This document shows, piece by piece, positions 16,752 to 24,386 of a DNA stretch of 64,000 nucleotides; within the stretch, counting starts at the first letter, position 1, and every line of letters begins with the position of its first letter. The position numbers and the translations under genes are program-made. The DNA is taken from NCBI RefSeq assembly GCF_024609785.1, contig NZ_JANHJQ010000008.1, positions 55,723 to 119,722 on the forward strand. The letters run 5' to 3'. The notes under the pieces were generated by a model, which saw nothing but the letters and a program-made list of their open reading frames with translations, did no database searches and was not told the DNA's origin. The DNA is from Pseudalkalibacillus decolorationis (lineage in GTDB: Bacteria > Bacillota > Bacilli > Bacillales > Fictibacillaceae).

Positions 16752-18254
16752 TTAAATTTCCATCTGATTATCAACATCGTATTTTTTCTTTTTTCTATTT
16801 TTCAAAATCGGTACGATAAATGATAGTAGGGCTACCGCAAGGAGTGATAGAGCAATCGGACTTTCAACGAAAATACTGAAACTTCCGTTTGAAATGGTCA
16901 AAGCTTGCCTTAAGGATTGTTCCATCATACCGCCTAATATAAAGGCAAGCAGTAAAGGTGCAGGCGGGAATTTCACAAGCGCCATAAGGAAACCGAGAAT
17001 CCCGAATGCGACTAATAGATATAAGTCAAACGTACTGAAGCTTATTGCATACACACCGATCAGACAGAAAATGATGACGAGTGAAGTCAATAAAGGCCGT
17101 GGTACCCTCAATATTTTTGCGAAAAGCGGAATTAGAGGGAGGTTTAATATAAGCAAGATAATGTTGCCGATATACATACTTGCAATGACTCCCCAAAACA
17201 CGTCAGGATGATCACTCATTAATAACGGTCCTGGTTGAATTCCTAATACGATCAGCGCTCCGAGCATGACGGCTGTAGTCCCTGAACCTGGTATCCCTAA
17301 GCCTAAAAGAGGTACGAACGCACCACTGGAAGATCCATTGTTCGCCGCTTCCGGTGCTGCTAAGCCCCTTACGGATCCTTTTCCAAATTCCTCGGGTTTT
17401 TTCGCCAACTTTTTTTCACTTATATAAGCTAAAAATGAAGCAATGGTTCCACCAGCTCCAGGCAATACTCCGATTAAGAAGCCCAGTACGGATTGTCTTC
17501 CCATCGGTCCCGCCATTTCACGATAATCTTCTTTCGTCAACCTTAAGCTGCCGATTTTGTTCATATTCGCTGCCTTTTCTTTTCGTTCTAAAATGAGAGA
17601 ACACACCTCGGCTAGTGCAAATAAACCGAGCGCAATGACTAAGAAATCTATTCCTTCTAACAAATTCGGATTCCCAAATGTATATCTCATTGTTCCTGTT
17701 TGCGAATCGATTCCGATCGTTGCAAGCATCAAGCCTACCGTTGCTGAAATTAATGATTTGATCGTTGAATCATCAGAAAAGCTTGCAACAGCTGTAAGTC
17801 CCATCAACATTAAAGCGAAATATTCCGGAGGTCCGAATGAAACGGCAACCTTGGCCAGCGCCGGTGCAAAAAATGTTAAGAGAATAACACTGATTGTCCC
17901 TCCGACAAAAGAAGCGATCGCCGCTACAGCTAATGCTTTTCCCGCTTTCCCTTGCTTCGCCATTGGATAACCATCAAAAGTGGTTGGTACGGACATCGAT
18001 TCCCCAGGTGCGTTCAACAAGATCGAGGAGGCAGCACCACCGTACGCAGCACCATAATAAACACCAGCCATTAAAAGTAACGCCATTGCAGGGTCCATCC
18101 CATACGTAATCGGAATCATTACGGCAATAGCTGTAATTGGTCCTAATCCGGGGATCATTCCAATAAGTGTTCCGACGATCGCACCGATAAAAACAAAAAG
18201 AAGTCCCTGCGCACTAAATGCAACTTGAAAACCTGTCCATATTCCTTCAAACAT
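16752..18254 (-). CDS. tctA: Tripartite tricarboxylate transporter, large membrane subunit
   Basis: A 500-residue TctA-family protein with about 11-12 hydrophobic helices. The two characteristic glycine-proline-rich motifs are seen: GTLIGMIPGLGPITAIAVMIP near the N-terminus with YYGAAYGGAASSILLNAPGE, and GVLPGAGGTIASFLAY with GLAAPEAANNGSSSGAFVPLL in the second half. It forms the sodium- or proton-driven channel with TctB, using ligand delivered by TctC. The Tct systems known carry citrate, tricarballylate and similar acids. Gene order tctC-tctB-tctA-prpD-prpB is continuous on the minus strand. Confidence 0.93.
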   Translation of the reverse strand: MFEGIWTGFQVAFSAQGLLFVFIGAIVGTLIGMIPGLGPITAIAVMIPITYGMDPAMALLLMAGVYYGAAYGGAASSILLNAPGESMSVPTTFDGYPMAKQGKAGKALAVAAIASFVGGTISVILLTFFAPALAKVAVSFGPPEYFALMLMGLTAVASFSDDSTIKSLISATVGLMLATIGIDSQTGTMRYTFGNPNLLEGIDFLVIALGLFALAEVCSLILERKEKAANMNKIGSLRLTKEDYREMAGPMGRQSVLGFLIGVLPGAGGTIASFLAYISEKKLAKKPEEFGKGSVRGLAAPEAANNGSSSGAFVPLLGLGIPGSGTTAVMLGALIVLGIQPGPLLMSDHPDVFWGVIASMYIGNIILLILNLPLIPLFAKILRVPRPLLTSLVIIFCLIGVYAISFSTFDLYLLVAFGILGFLMALVKFPPAPLLLAFILGGMMEQSLRQALTISNGSFSIFVESPIALSLLAVALLSFIVPILKNRKKKKYDVDNQMEI

Positions 18255-18268
18255 CGTGATCCCCCTTT

Positions 18269-18718
18269 CTAAAACGGTAACATTCCTTCAGGTAACGTTA
18301 TTTTTAGGAAATTGCTGAATAGTAGATAGATGAATAATGGAATTGCCAGTGCCACAATTACGTTAGTAATAAACTTCTTGTATCCGAGAAACCACGAACA
18401 GAAGAAAATAAAAAGGGCAGTCGCAACTATAAAACCTAGTATTTCAAGAAGAAAAATATATAAAAGAACAAACCCAAGTACAGCAAGTATGACCATGACT
18501 TCTTTCTTCGGTATTGCCTTTTGTTGGCCGGTTCCTTCTTCCTTGCTGAAAAAAAGTGCGATCGATAATGTAAGGAGAATGAATCCGAGTGAAATCGGTA
18601 CAACGTCTGCGTCAACAGGGACATACGTATATGCCGGCAAACGAAAGCTTGCAATCAAATAAACAATCGAAACGATCATTAAAAATAAAGACATTTTTTT
18701 ATTTAATGTGTTCAACAC
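18269..18718 (-). CDS. tctB: Tripartite tricarboxylate transporter, small membrane subunit
   Basis: A 149-residue membrane protein with four hydrophobic helices, as in TctB. ASFRLPAYTYVPVDADVVPISLGFILL has the family's typical first-loop wording with a conserved PDxxP-like turn. The GTG at 18716-18718 has AAAGGTGG eight bases upstream and is preferred to the upstream extension to 18760, which would include the intergenic leader. It lies 14 bp before tctA. TctB sequences are poorly conserved, so the call rests on topology plus position. Confidence 0.85.
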   Translation of the reverse strand: MLNTLNKKMSLFLMIVSIVYLIASFRLPAYTYVPVDADVVPISLGFILLTLSIALFFSKEEGTGQQKAIPKKEVMVILAVLGFVLLYIFLLEILGFIVATALFIFFCSWFLGYKKFITNVIVALAIPLFIYLLFSNFLKITLPEGMLPF

Positions 18719-18779
18719 AACTAGCACCACCTTTAGTGAAAGGAGCCAATGAATGACCATCGGCTCCCGATCAGATTAC

Positions 18780-19784
18780 CTATTTACCTAAACCTAGTTC
18801 ATCAATTAACTTCTTTAGTTCTTCTTTTTCTTTGGCAAGGAATTCTTTATATTGTTCACTATCCATATACATTTCCGTCCAGCCAAATTTGTCTCTGATT
18901 TCTGCCCAGCCTTCGGATTCACTTAGCTCCTTGAACTTTTTCTCATAAAACTTGATTTCAGCTTCACTCATATCCGGTGGACCAAAGAATCCACGCCAGT
19001 TGACGAATGTTGCATCAATACCTTGTTCTTTAGCAGTCGGATAATCAGATAACACTTCTCCTTCAAGGCGTTCTTCAGACGTTACACCAAGTACTTTCAG
19101 CTTGCCTGCCTTTACCTGTTCAACCGTTTCGGCAACTCCTGTCGAGTACACATCAGCACTTCCGTTTAAGACCGCTGTCAGTGCTCCACCGTCTTGGTCT
19201 GATACGTATTTAATTTTCTTAATGTCCACACCCGCAGCCTTTGCCACTTTTACAAACTGAATGTGGTCCATACTTCCGGGAGAAGACGCGCCGATTACGG
19301 TAATACTTGATGGATCTTTCTTCATATCTTCAAACAATTCTTTAAGGTTGTCCCACTTCGCATCAGCCGCGACAGCAATCGCACCATAATCAGCAATCAT
19401 ATTCACAAGTGGAGTAAAATCCTCATAATCGTACTCTGATTGACCGTTTAGTGGTACGAGAATCATCGGTGGTGAGTTGACAAACAAATGATGGGGATTC
19501 CCCTTTTTGGCGTGGATATACGCCCATCCGACTGCTCCTCCTCCACCAGGTTTGTTCACAACTCCAATGTCTTGATCAATAATTTTTTCTTCCTCAAATA
19601 CTTTAGCAGCCATACGTGCCGTCGTATCCCAACCGCCCCCAGCCCCGCTTGGAGCGACAATTTCAATAGATTTTTCTGGTTTCCATTTGCCATCCTCTCC
19701 ACCACTCGAAGCTGAATCAGATGAACAAGCAGTCACTAGGACCATCGTTAAAATTAGAAAAATAAAACCAAATTGTTTTTTCAT
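18780..19784 (-). CDS. tctC: Tripartite tricarboxylate transporter substrate-binding lipoprotein
   Basis: A 334-residue TctC/BugD-family extracytoplasmic binding protein with lipobox VTAC at residues 17-20. Bug-family signatures are IVAPSGAGGGWDTTARM near residue 45, VNKPGGGGAVGWAYIHAKKGNPHHL and ILVPLNGQSEYDYEDFTPL. It binds the carboxylate ligand outside the membrane and hands it to TctA/B. It is the first gene of the transporter/prp operon. A perfect CcpA site lies 67 bp upstream. Ligand is unknown; the prp genes suggest methylcitrate or a related tricarboxylate. Confidence 0.92.
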   Translation of the reverse strand: MKKQFGFIFLILTMVLVTACSSDSASSGGEDGKWKPEKSIEIVAPSGAGGGWDTTARMAAKVFEEEKIIDQDIGVVNKPGGGGAVGWAYIHAKKGNPHHLFVNSPPMILVPLNGQSEYDYEDFTPLVNMIADYGAIAVAADAKWDNLKELFEDMKKDPSSITVIGASSPGSMDHIQFVKVAKAAGVDIKKIKYVSDQDGGALTAVLNGSADVYSTGVAETVEQVKAGKLKVLGVTSEERLEGEVLSDYPTAKEQGIDATFVNWRGFFGPPDMSEAEIKFYEKKFKELSESEGWAEIRDKFGWTEMYMDSEQYKEFLAKEKEELKKLIDELGLGK

Positions 19785-19850
19785 CGTTCCCCCTCTTTCC
19801 TTGAATGTTTTAGGTGAGTCTTTTGCTATCTTACCGGATCACCCTTAAAA

Positions 19851-19864
19851 TGTAACCGTTTTCA
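19851..19864 (-). promoter_or_regulatory. CcpA cre site upstream of tctC
   Basis: TGTAACCGTTTTCA matches all fixed positions of the cre consensus TGWAANCGNTNWCA. It lies upstream of tctC and would place the tct/prp operon under carbon catabolite repression. The same stretch contains ATGTAAC (19850-19856), a heptamer also found as a palindrome upstream of the sensor kinase. Confidence 0.75.
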
Positions 19865-19913
19865 AAATTAGAAACTTTAATTGTATTACGTGCATTTTGT
19901 TCATTGTGTTCAC

Positions 19914-20082
19914 AGAAAGGCGGAGGCGGCCTGGTTAGCCCCGAAGGTCACTGGAAGGCCAACGAGGAGGCTCGGTCCAAACTAGTTCGGCCCTGCGTGG
20001 GAATACACAGGATGCAAATCAGTGTGTTGCCGCCGCAGGGGGACTGAAGTGACCGAGGGGCTGGGCGCTGCAGCTAGACACA
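19914..20082 (+). repeat. Roughly 170-bp MITE-like element, family A, copy A1
   Basis: Starts AGAAAGGCGGAGGCGGCC and ends GGGCGCTGCAGCTAGACA. It shares most of its length with 32030-32200, including GGTCACTGGAAGGCC, GACGAGG-type and TTCGGCCCTGCGTGGGAAT segments. It is much more GC-rich than its surroundings. Frames across it have no ribosome site and no family match, so it is read as non-coding. Confidence 0.85.
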
Positions 20083-20264
20083 AGAAAAGCGGAAGCGGCC
20101 TGGTTACGTGTGATAAAGAAGACTTGGTAAATACGAAGGCAATTATCATAGTCGCACTTATGCCTGTGGTGAAGGCACTGAAGGTTCTGGTGCGCAACAC
20201 TCTTTTGGTTTTTGTAGAAGAATCGAAGCGGCGATCTGCGCACCTGGGCGCTGAAGCTGGACAT
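20083..20264 (+). repeat. Family A element, copy A2 with different core
   Basis: Begins AAGAAAAGCGGAAGCGGCC directly after A1 and ends CTGGGCGCTGAAGCTGGACAT, so it has family A ends with an unrelated middle. The next stretch, 20269-20400, again begins with GAAAAGCGAGTGCCC but has no clear right end. The block appears to be nested or tandem insertions. Confidence 0.7.
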
Positions 20265-20420
20265 GCAGGAAAAGCGAGTGCCCTGTTCAGGTGCAAAGAG
20301 TACTGGAGGGTCTGGAGCACAACACGCTTTTTGTGTTTGCGGAAGAAGATGAAGGGTCAAGCAATGGTTTGAAAACGTTGAGTGGTTCGTCAATGTGATT
20401 GTAGAAGGTGATACCATAAG

Positions 20421-20636
20421 AGGTTGTTCAAAAAGTCCGGTAAAAATAGCTGTCGAATTTCTTCGTTCCTTGAAAAAGGAGAACACTTTTCCTGCGTGCG
20501 AGGTACCGCTTCCGTAGGTTACTCTTGTGTTCGATCTCTGCGGTCCTCACGTATTAAAAGCATACGTTCTGGTCCTCGAGATTTTCACGCCTCGAACTTC
20601 TCGGCTCTTTTTGTCCTCCTTAATTGAACACGCACG
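20421..20636 (+). repeat. MITE-like element, family B, copy B1 (216 bp)
   Basis: Starts TTGTTCAAAAAGTCCGG and ends CTTTTTGTCCTCCTTAATTG then AACACGCAC, giving imperfect terminal inverted repeats (GTTCAAAAAG against CTTTTTG...GAAC). About the first 115 bp are essentially identical to the start of the copy at 61643-62105; the segment GTTCTGGTCCTCGAGATTTT is shared too. There is no convincing coding content. Confidence 0.85.
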
Positions 20637-20648
20637 ATAAGGAAATAT

Positions 20649-20759
20649 ATGAAAAAAGTCAATATAGTTGTTACTAGAAATGATCTTACACATTATGAAG
20701 AAAAGGGGAAAGAAGAATTTGAAGGAATGTATTGTATACGCTACAGTAGCCCCCTCTAA
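20649..20759 (+). CDS. Possible 36-residue peptide or gene remnant
   Basis: A short frame MKKVNIVVTRNDLTHYEEKG and 16 further residues, preceded by AAGGAAATAT. It has ordinary protein-like composition, but starts right at the end of repeat B1 and has no recognised family. It may be the stub of a gene broken by repeat insertion. Treated as doubtful. Confidence 0.25.
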   Translation: MKKVNIVVTRNDLTHYEEKGKEEFEGMYCIRYSSPL

Positions 20760-20858
20760 AACATTGAATGACTAATAAAAAACCAGCCACTTCAAATAAT
20801 AGGGGAAGTCCCTACATAACCAATCATGTCGACCGTTTGGGGATGAAGGGACAAGGAC

Positions 20859-21623
20859 TCATGGGAGATTAATATTTACCGAGAGCCCACCGTCAATAAT
20901 ATTAGTAGCGCCTGTAATATAAGAGGATTCATCACTTGCAAGAAAGAGAACAAGATGAGCAACGTCTTCTGGAAGACCAATCCGCCTAGCTGGTATCGCA
21001 TTAATAAGTGCTTGTCTGGATTCTTCCGTCGGAGCATTCTTCACCGTTTTTCGAATGGTTGAACCTGGAAGTACAGCGTTTACTCGAATACGGTCTGGCC
21101 CTAATTCACTAGCAGCTGAATAGGTTAAGGCTTCAATCGCACCTTTGCTTGCGGTATAAGGTGAAAAACCACTAGCATTGATCCTACTTGCTATAGAGCC
21201 GACATTAACAATAGAGCCACCGCCTGCCTTTTTCATATATGGAACCATCGTTTTGATGCCGACAAATTGACCCCATGCATTCACATTTAATGCTTTATTC
21301 CAATAATCAAACGTCACCTCCGTATAAGGTTTCGTGTGAAAAACAGCAGCATTATTTATCAATACTGTAATCTGTCCAAATTGACTCACAGCTTCTTCGG
21401 CAATGTGCTGCCAATTTTCCTCGGAAGATACATCATGTTTCAAAGGAATAGCACTTTCGGGAAACTCTTGATTTATTTTCTCCACCATTCTTTCAACATT
21501 TTCATATTGAATATCAGTTGCGATGACCTTCGCCCCTTCTTTAGCAAATAAGTAGGCCTCAGCTGCACCTTGACCATTACCAGCCCCTGTAATTACTGCA
21601 ACTTTACCAGCTAATCTCCTCAT
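20859..21623 (-). CDS. Short-chain dehydrogenase/reductase (SDR)
   Basis: A 254-residue classical SDR. The cofactor loop is VITGAGNGQGAAEA (glycine motif, slightly degenerate in spacing text), followed by ATDIQ, whose Asp suggests NAD(H) rather than NADP(H). Further motifs are NNAAVF, the catalytic Ser in NVGSIASR, YTASKGA (YxxxK), and the C-terminal FLASDESSYITGATNIIDGG typical of FabG-like enzymes. Substrate is unknown. It lies downstream of the two-component genes with its own leader carrying a near-perfect cre site, suggesting a role in carbon-source use. Confidence 0.85.
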   Translation of the reverse strand: MRRLAGKVAVITGAGNGQGAAEAYLFAKEGAKVIATDIQYENVERMVEKINQEFPESAIPLKHDVSSEENWQHIAEEAVSQFGQITVLINNAAVFHTKPYTEVTFDYWNKALNVNAWGQFVGIKTMVPYMKKAGGGSIVNVGSIASRINASGFSPYTASKGAIEALTYSAASELGPDRIRVNAVLPGSTIRKTVKNAPTEESRQALINAIPARRIGLPEDVAHLVLFLASDESSYITGATNIIDGGLSVNINLP

Positions 21624-21643
21624 TAATAATACTCCCCCTCGTT

Positions 21644-21657
21644 TGAAAACGGTTTCC
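21644..21657 (-). promoter_or_regulatory. Probable CcpA cre site upstream of the SDR gene
   Basis: TGAAAACGGTTTCC matches the cre consensus except at the last base. It sits 20 bp before the SDR start codon, where binding would block transcription or early elongation. Confidence 0.6.
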
Positions 21658-21760
21658 TAAGTTCAGTTAAATTATACCATCGGATATCGAATATTCAAAC
21701 TTGGTGATTTACTCAGAAAACTAAGAATTAATTGACAAAAAGGAATCAAAAACGAGATTT

Positions 21761-22447
21761 TCAGCAAGATGTTTCTTTGATTCGATATTTTCGCTCCGGT
21801 CTTCCGACAATCCCATATTCTAATTCAGCAGAACCCTCACCAATCGAGGTCATATACTCTAAATATCGCCTAGCGGTTGTACGCGATGCCCCCATCTCTA
21901 TTCCCATATCCTCGGCTGATATTCCACCTAGATAGTTAAGCATTATTCCCTTCACCTTTTGTAGCGTTAAAGGATCGATTCCTTTAGGAAGCAACTCATT
22001 ATGCCCTTCGGTTTGTTTTTTTGTATAAAAAAATTGATCAATGAGTACCTGGTTCATTTCCTCATGAGTGTTAAATACCTTCACCCGCTCTTTATATTCA
22101 TTAATTGTTTCTACAAAACGTTCTAGGGTGACAGGCTTAATAATATAATCGATAACACCATAACGTAGAGATATTTCTACAAGTTCACGTTCTGTCACAG
22201 CTGTTATCATAATCACATCTACCTCAGGATGTTCTCTACGCACTTTTTGTAAAAGCTCTGTTCCAAGCTGATCAGGCATATAGATGTCCAACAAAAGGAG
22301 ATCAACATTTCCCCGATCCAAAATGGAGAGAGCCTCTTTTCCCGTTAATGCTTTTCCTACTAGCTCTACGTCATCTACCTTCGATAAGAACTTTTCATGG
22401 ATTGCAGCTACCCTAAAGTCATCCTCTACAATAACAATTTTTATCAT
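21761..22447 (-). CDS. CitT/DctR-type response regulator
   Basis: A 228-residue CitB-family response regulator. The receiver domain (1-120) has acidic EDD at residues 7-9, the phospho-acceptor Asp in LLLLDIYMPDQLG, the Thr/Ser switch in MITAV, and Lys in YIIKPV. The C-terminal part, with LQKVKGIMLNYLGGISAEDMGIEMGASRTTARRYLEYM, is the winged HTH of CitT/DcuR/MalR regulators. ATG at 22445-22447 follows GGGGAGGG. It is 13 bp after the sensor gene. It should activate the tricarboxylate transporter operon in response to the ligand. Confidence 0.9.
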   Translation of the reverse strand: MIKIVIVEDDFRVAAIHEKFLSKVDDVELVGKALTGKEALSILDRGNVDLLLLDIYMPDQLGTELLQKVRREHPEVDVIMITAVTERELVEISLRYGVIDYIIKPVTLERFVETINEYKERVKVFNTHEEMNQVLIDQFFYTKKQTEGHNELLPKGIDPLTLQKVKGIMLNYLGGISAEDMGIEMGASRTTARRYLEYMTSIGEGSAELEYGIVGRPERKYRIKETSC

Positions 22448-22460
22448 TTTATCCCTCCCC

Positions 22461-24059
22461 TTACCCTGCAACCTTTAATTCTTTTGGAAGAAAAATTGAA
22501 AATACTGTCCCACCTTCCTTTAATTGCTGAATCTCGATCGATCCATCCAATTCGTCCACAACCTCTTTTACAATTGCTAACCCATAACCTCGATCTTGCC
22601 CAACCTTAGTCGAATAACCTTGTGTAAACACATCCATTTCCAGAGGGGCCTCGATTCCATATCCAGTATCAGCTATTTCAAAAACAACATCCTGTCCCAT
22701 ATCTGTTGCAAAGAAAACCACTTCTTTAACTTTACTGTTAAGAACAGCCTCAAAAGCATTATCGATAATATTCCCAAGAATCGTAATCAACTTGGAAATA
22801 TCAATATGTTTTGGTAACGGACCAAGTGAGCTCTGACGGTCAATCGTAAAGGTGATTTTCTTTTCCGATGCCTTTCCGACTTTTCCTAAAATGATAGCTT
22901 GTACCTTTTTATCATGAATTTGTTCAAATAAGATCCTATTTTGATAGCTATGTTCTTTTGACTCAAATTGGATCATCTCTATCGCTTCCTTATAGTCTCC
23001 TAACTGAAGCAATCCAGAAATAACGTACAACTTGTTCGTAAACTCATGAGTCTGAGCACGAAGGCCTTCTGAATATTGACGAACCTCAGATAATGTATTG
23101 ACCATTTCTGTAACTTCTGTTTTGTCACGAAAACTCGCAACTACACCTACAATTTCCCTTTTTTCATAAATAGGCGTCCTGTTAACAATCACCACACGAT
23201 CCTTTAGAAGCATTTCTTGGTCGCTTTCAATCTTTCCAGATTGGAGTACCCGGAACATTTTGGTATTGGGAAGCACTTTTTCAATCGGCTTATTAATAGC
23301 TTCATTATTTAGGTCAAGCAGCTTTTTAGCTGAGTGATTCATCATTGTAATTATGCCTTTCTCATCGACTGCAATAATCCCTTCTTTAATTGAATATAAG
23401 ATTGCGTTTCGTTCTCGATATAAGGCAGCAATCTGATGAGGTTCCAGTCCGAGAATATCTTTTCGAACGTTTCTCGCTAGCAAGACAGCGCCGATTCCTC
23501 CAATTACTACAACGAGGAGCGCTATTCCACCAATTTTCACAAACTTTTGATAGACGGTTGCCTGAATATCCTCCTGCATAAACCCAACTGACACGATTCC
23601 AATAATATTTCCCTCGTCATTATATATCGGTGCCTTCCCTCTTAACGATGGTCCAAGTGATCCAATTGCTTTGGAGGTATAATAATCCCCACTTTTTAGT
23701 GCTTTGGCATTATCGCCGCCTACCATTTTTCTACCGATTTTCCACTCATCAGGATGAGAGTATCGCACGCTCTCTTTGTTTCCCACGACAACAAACTCTG
23801 CTCCGACCTCGGTACGGATCTGCTCGGCGATGGGCTGGATAACAAGGGAAGGCTCTCCTAATTCAAAGGCATCCTTGATCATCGGCATGAATGATACAGT
23901 CGTAGCAACCTGCAGAGCAAGTTGGCCCATCTGCTCCTCTGTTTGTTTCGACTCCCAATAGGAATAAACGCCAGTCAAAACGATAATGACGAATAAAAGC
24001 AACGACAATATCAACCCGAGAAGCTTCGTCTGCAAGGATACTTTTAATAGGCTATTCAA
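22461..24059 (-). CDS. CitS/DcuS-type sensor histidine kinase
   Basis: A protein of about 532 residues: helix 1 near residues 10-32, an extracytoplasmic PAS-like (CitAP) domain, helix 2 near 165-190, a cytoplasmic PAS (IVAVDEKGIITMMNHSAKKLLDL region), and a kinase core. In the sensor domain RYSHPDEWKIGRKM and GSLGPSLRGKAPI match the Arg/His and Arg-Gly-Lys carboxylate-binding residues of CitA/DcuS. The phosphorylated His is in QTHEFTNKLYVISGL; ATP-lid motifs are NIIDNAFEA, DTGYGI and GYGLAIV. An ATG at 24080 precedes the GGGGG ribosome site, so a TTG at 24057-24059 ten bases after the site is preferred. Ligand is a citrate-like di- or tricarboxylate by family. Confidence 0.9.
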   Translation of the reverse strand: MNSLLKVSLQTKLLGLILSLLLFVIIVLTGVYSYWESKQTEEQMGQLALQVATTVSFMPMIKDAFELGEPSLVIQPIAEQIRTEVGAEFVVVGNKESVRYSHPDEWKIGRKMVGGDNAKALKSGDYYTSKAIGSLGPSLRGKAPIYNDEGNIIGIVSVGFMQEDIQATVYQKFVKIGGIALLVVVIGGIGAVLLARNVRKDILGLEPHQIAALYRERNAILYSIKEGIIAVDEKGIITMMNHSAKKLLDLNNEAINKPIEKVLPNTKMFRVLQSGKIESDQEMLLKDRVVIVNRTPIYEKREIVGVVASFRDKTEVTEMVNTLSEVRQYSEGLRAQTHEFTNKLYVISGLLQLGDYKEAIEMIQFESKEHSYQNRILFEQIHDKKVQAIILGKVGKASEKKITFTIDRQSSLGPLPKHIDISKLITILGNIIDNAFEAVLNSKVKEVVFFATDMGQDVVFEIADTGYGIEAPLEMDVFTQGYSTKVGQDRGYGLAIVKEVVDELDGSIEIQQLKEGGTVFSIFLPKELKVAG

Positions 24060-24386
24060 TGGTATACTTCCCCCTTTCATGTAACAGTTACATTTCAGTA
24101 TTAAACAAATGTAACTTTCTTAGCTGTAAAAACGTATACAGTTTGAGGCTCTATCAATCTATGTTCATTTTACTGAATAATCGACACTATTTTCAAGTTT
24201 ATTTCAGAGTATTCTAATAATTGTGTTGATAAATCTAATTATTATAATTCTCGCATAACAAGGATTTGCCCACGATAACATCGAAATCAGATATCATATA
24301 CAATATTTACCTTCATATTCATTGCTTATTCTGTAGCTATTTACTTTTTTCACACTACTATATGTATGCTAAAAGGGGTTTTCAGC
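24060..24386. promoter_or_regulatory. Divergent intergenic region with an ATGTAAC palindrome
   Basis: The region holds the perfect odd palindrome ATGTAACAGTTACAT (24079-24093), a further ATGTAAC half-site at 24109-24115, and the dyad TGTAAAAACGTATACA (24125-24140), which resembles an off-register cre. ATGTAAC also occurs upstream of tctC, so it is a candidate operator for the CitT-like regulator. The remainder, towards 24386, is AT-rich and holds the leader of the NprR-like gene; nothing else is seen. Confidence 0.45.

Noticed and set aside
19982-20486. Overlapping 112- to 155-codon frames in the repeat block
   Set aside because: They lie across family A and B elements on both strands, have no ribosome sites and odd composition.
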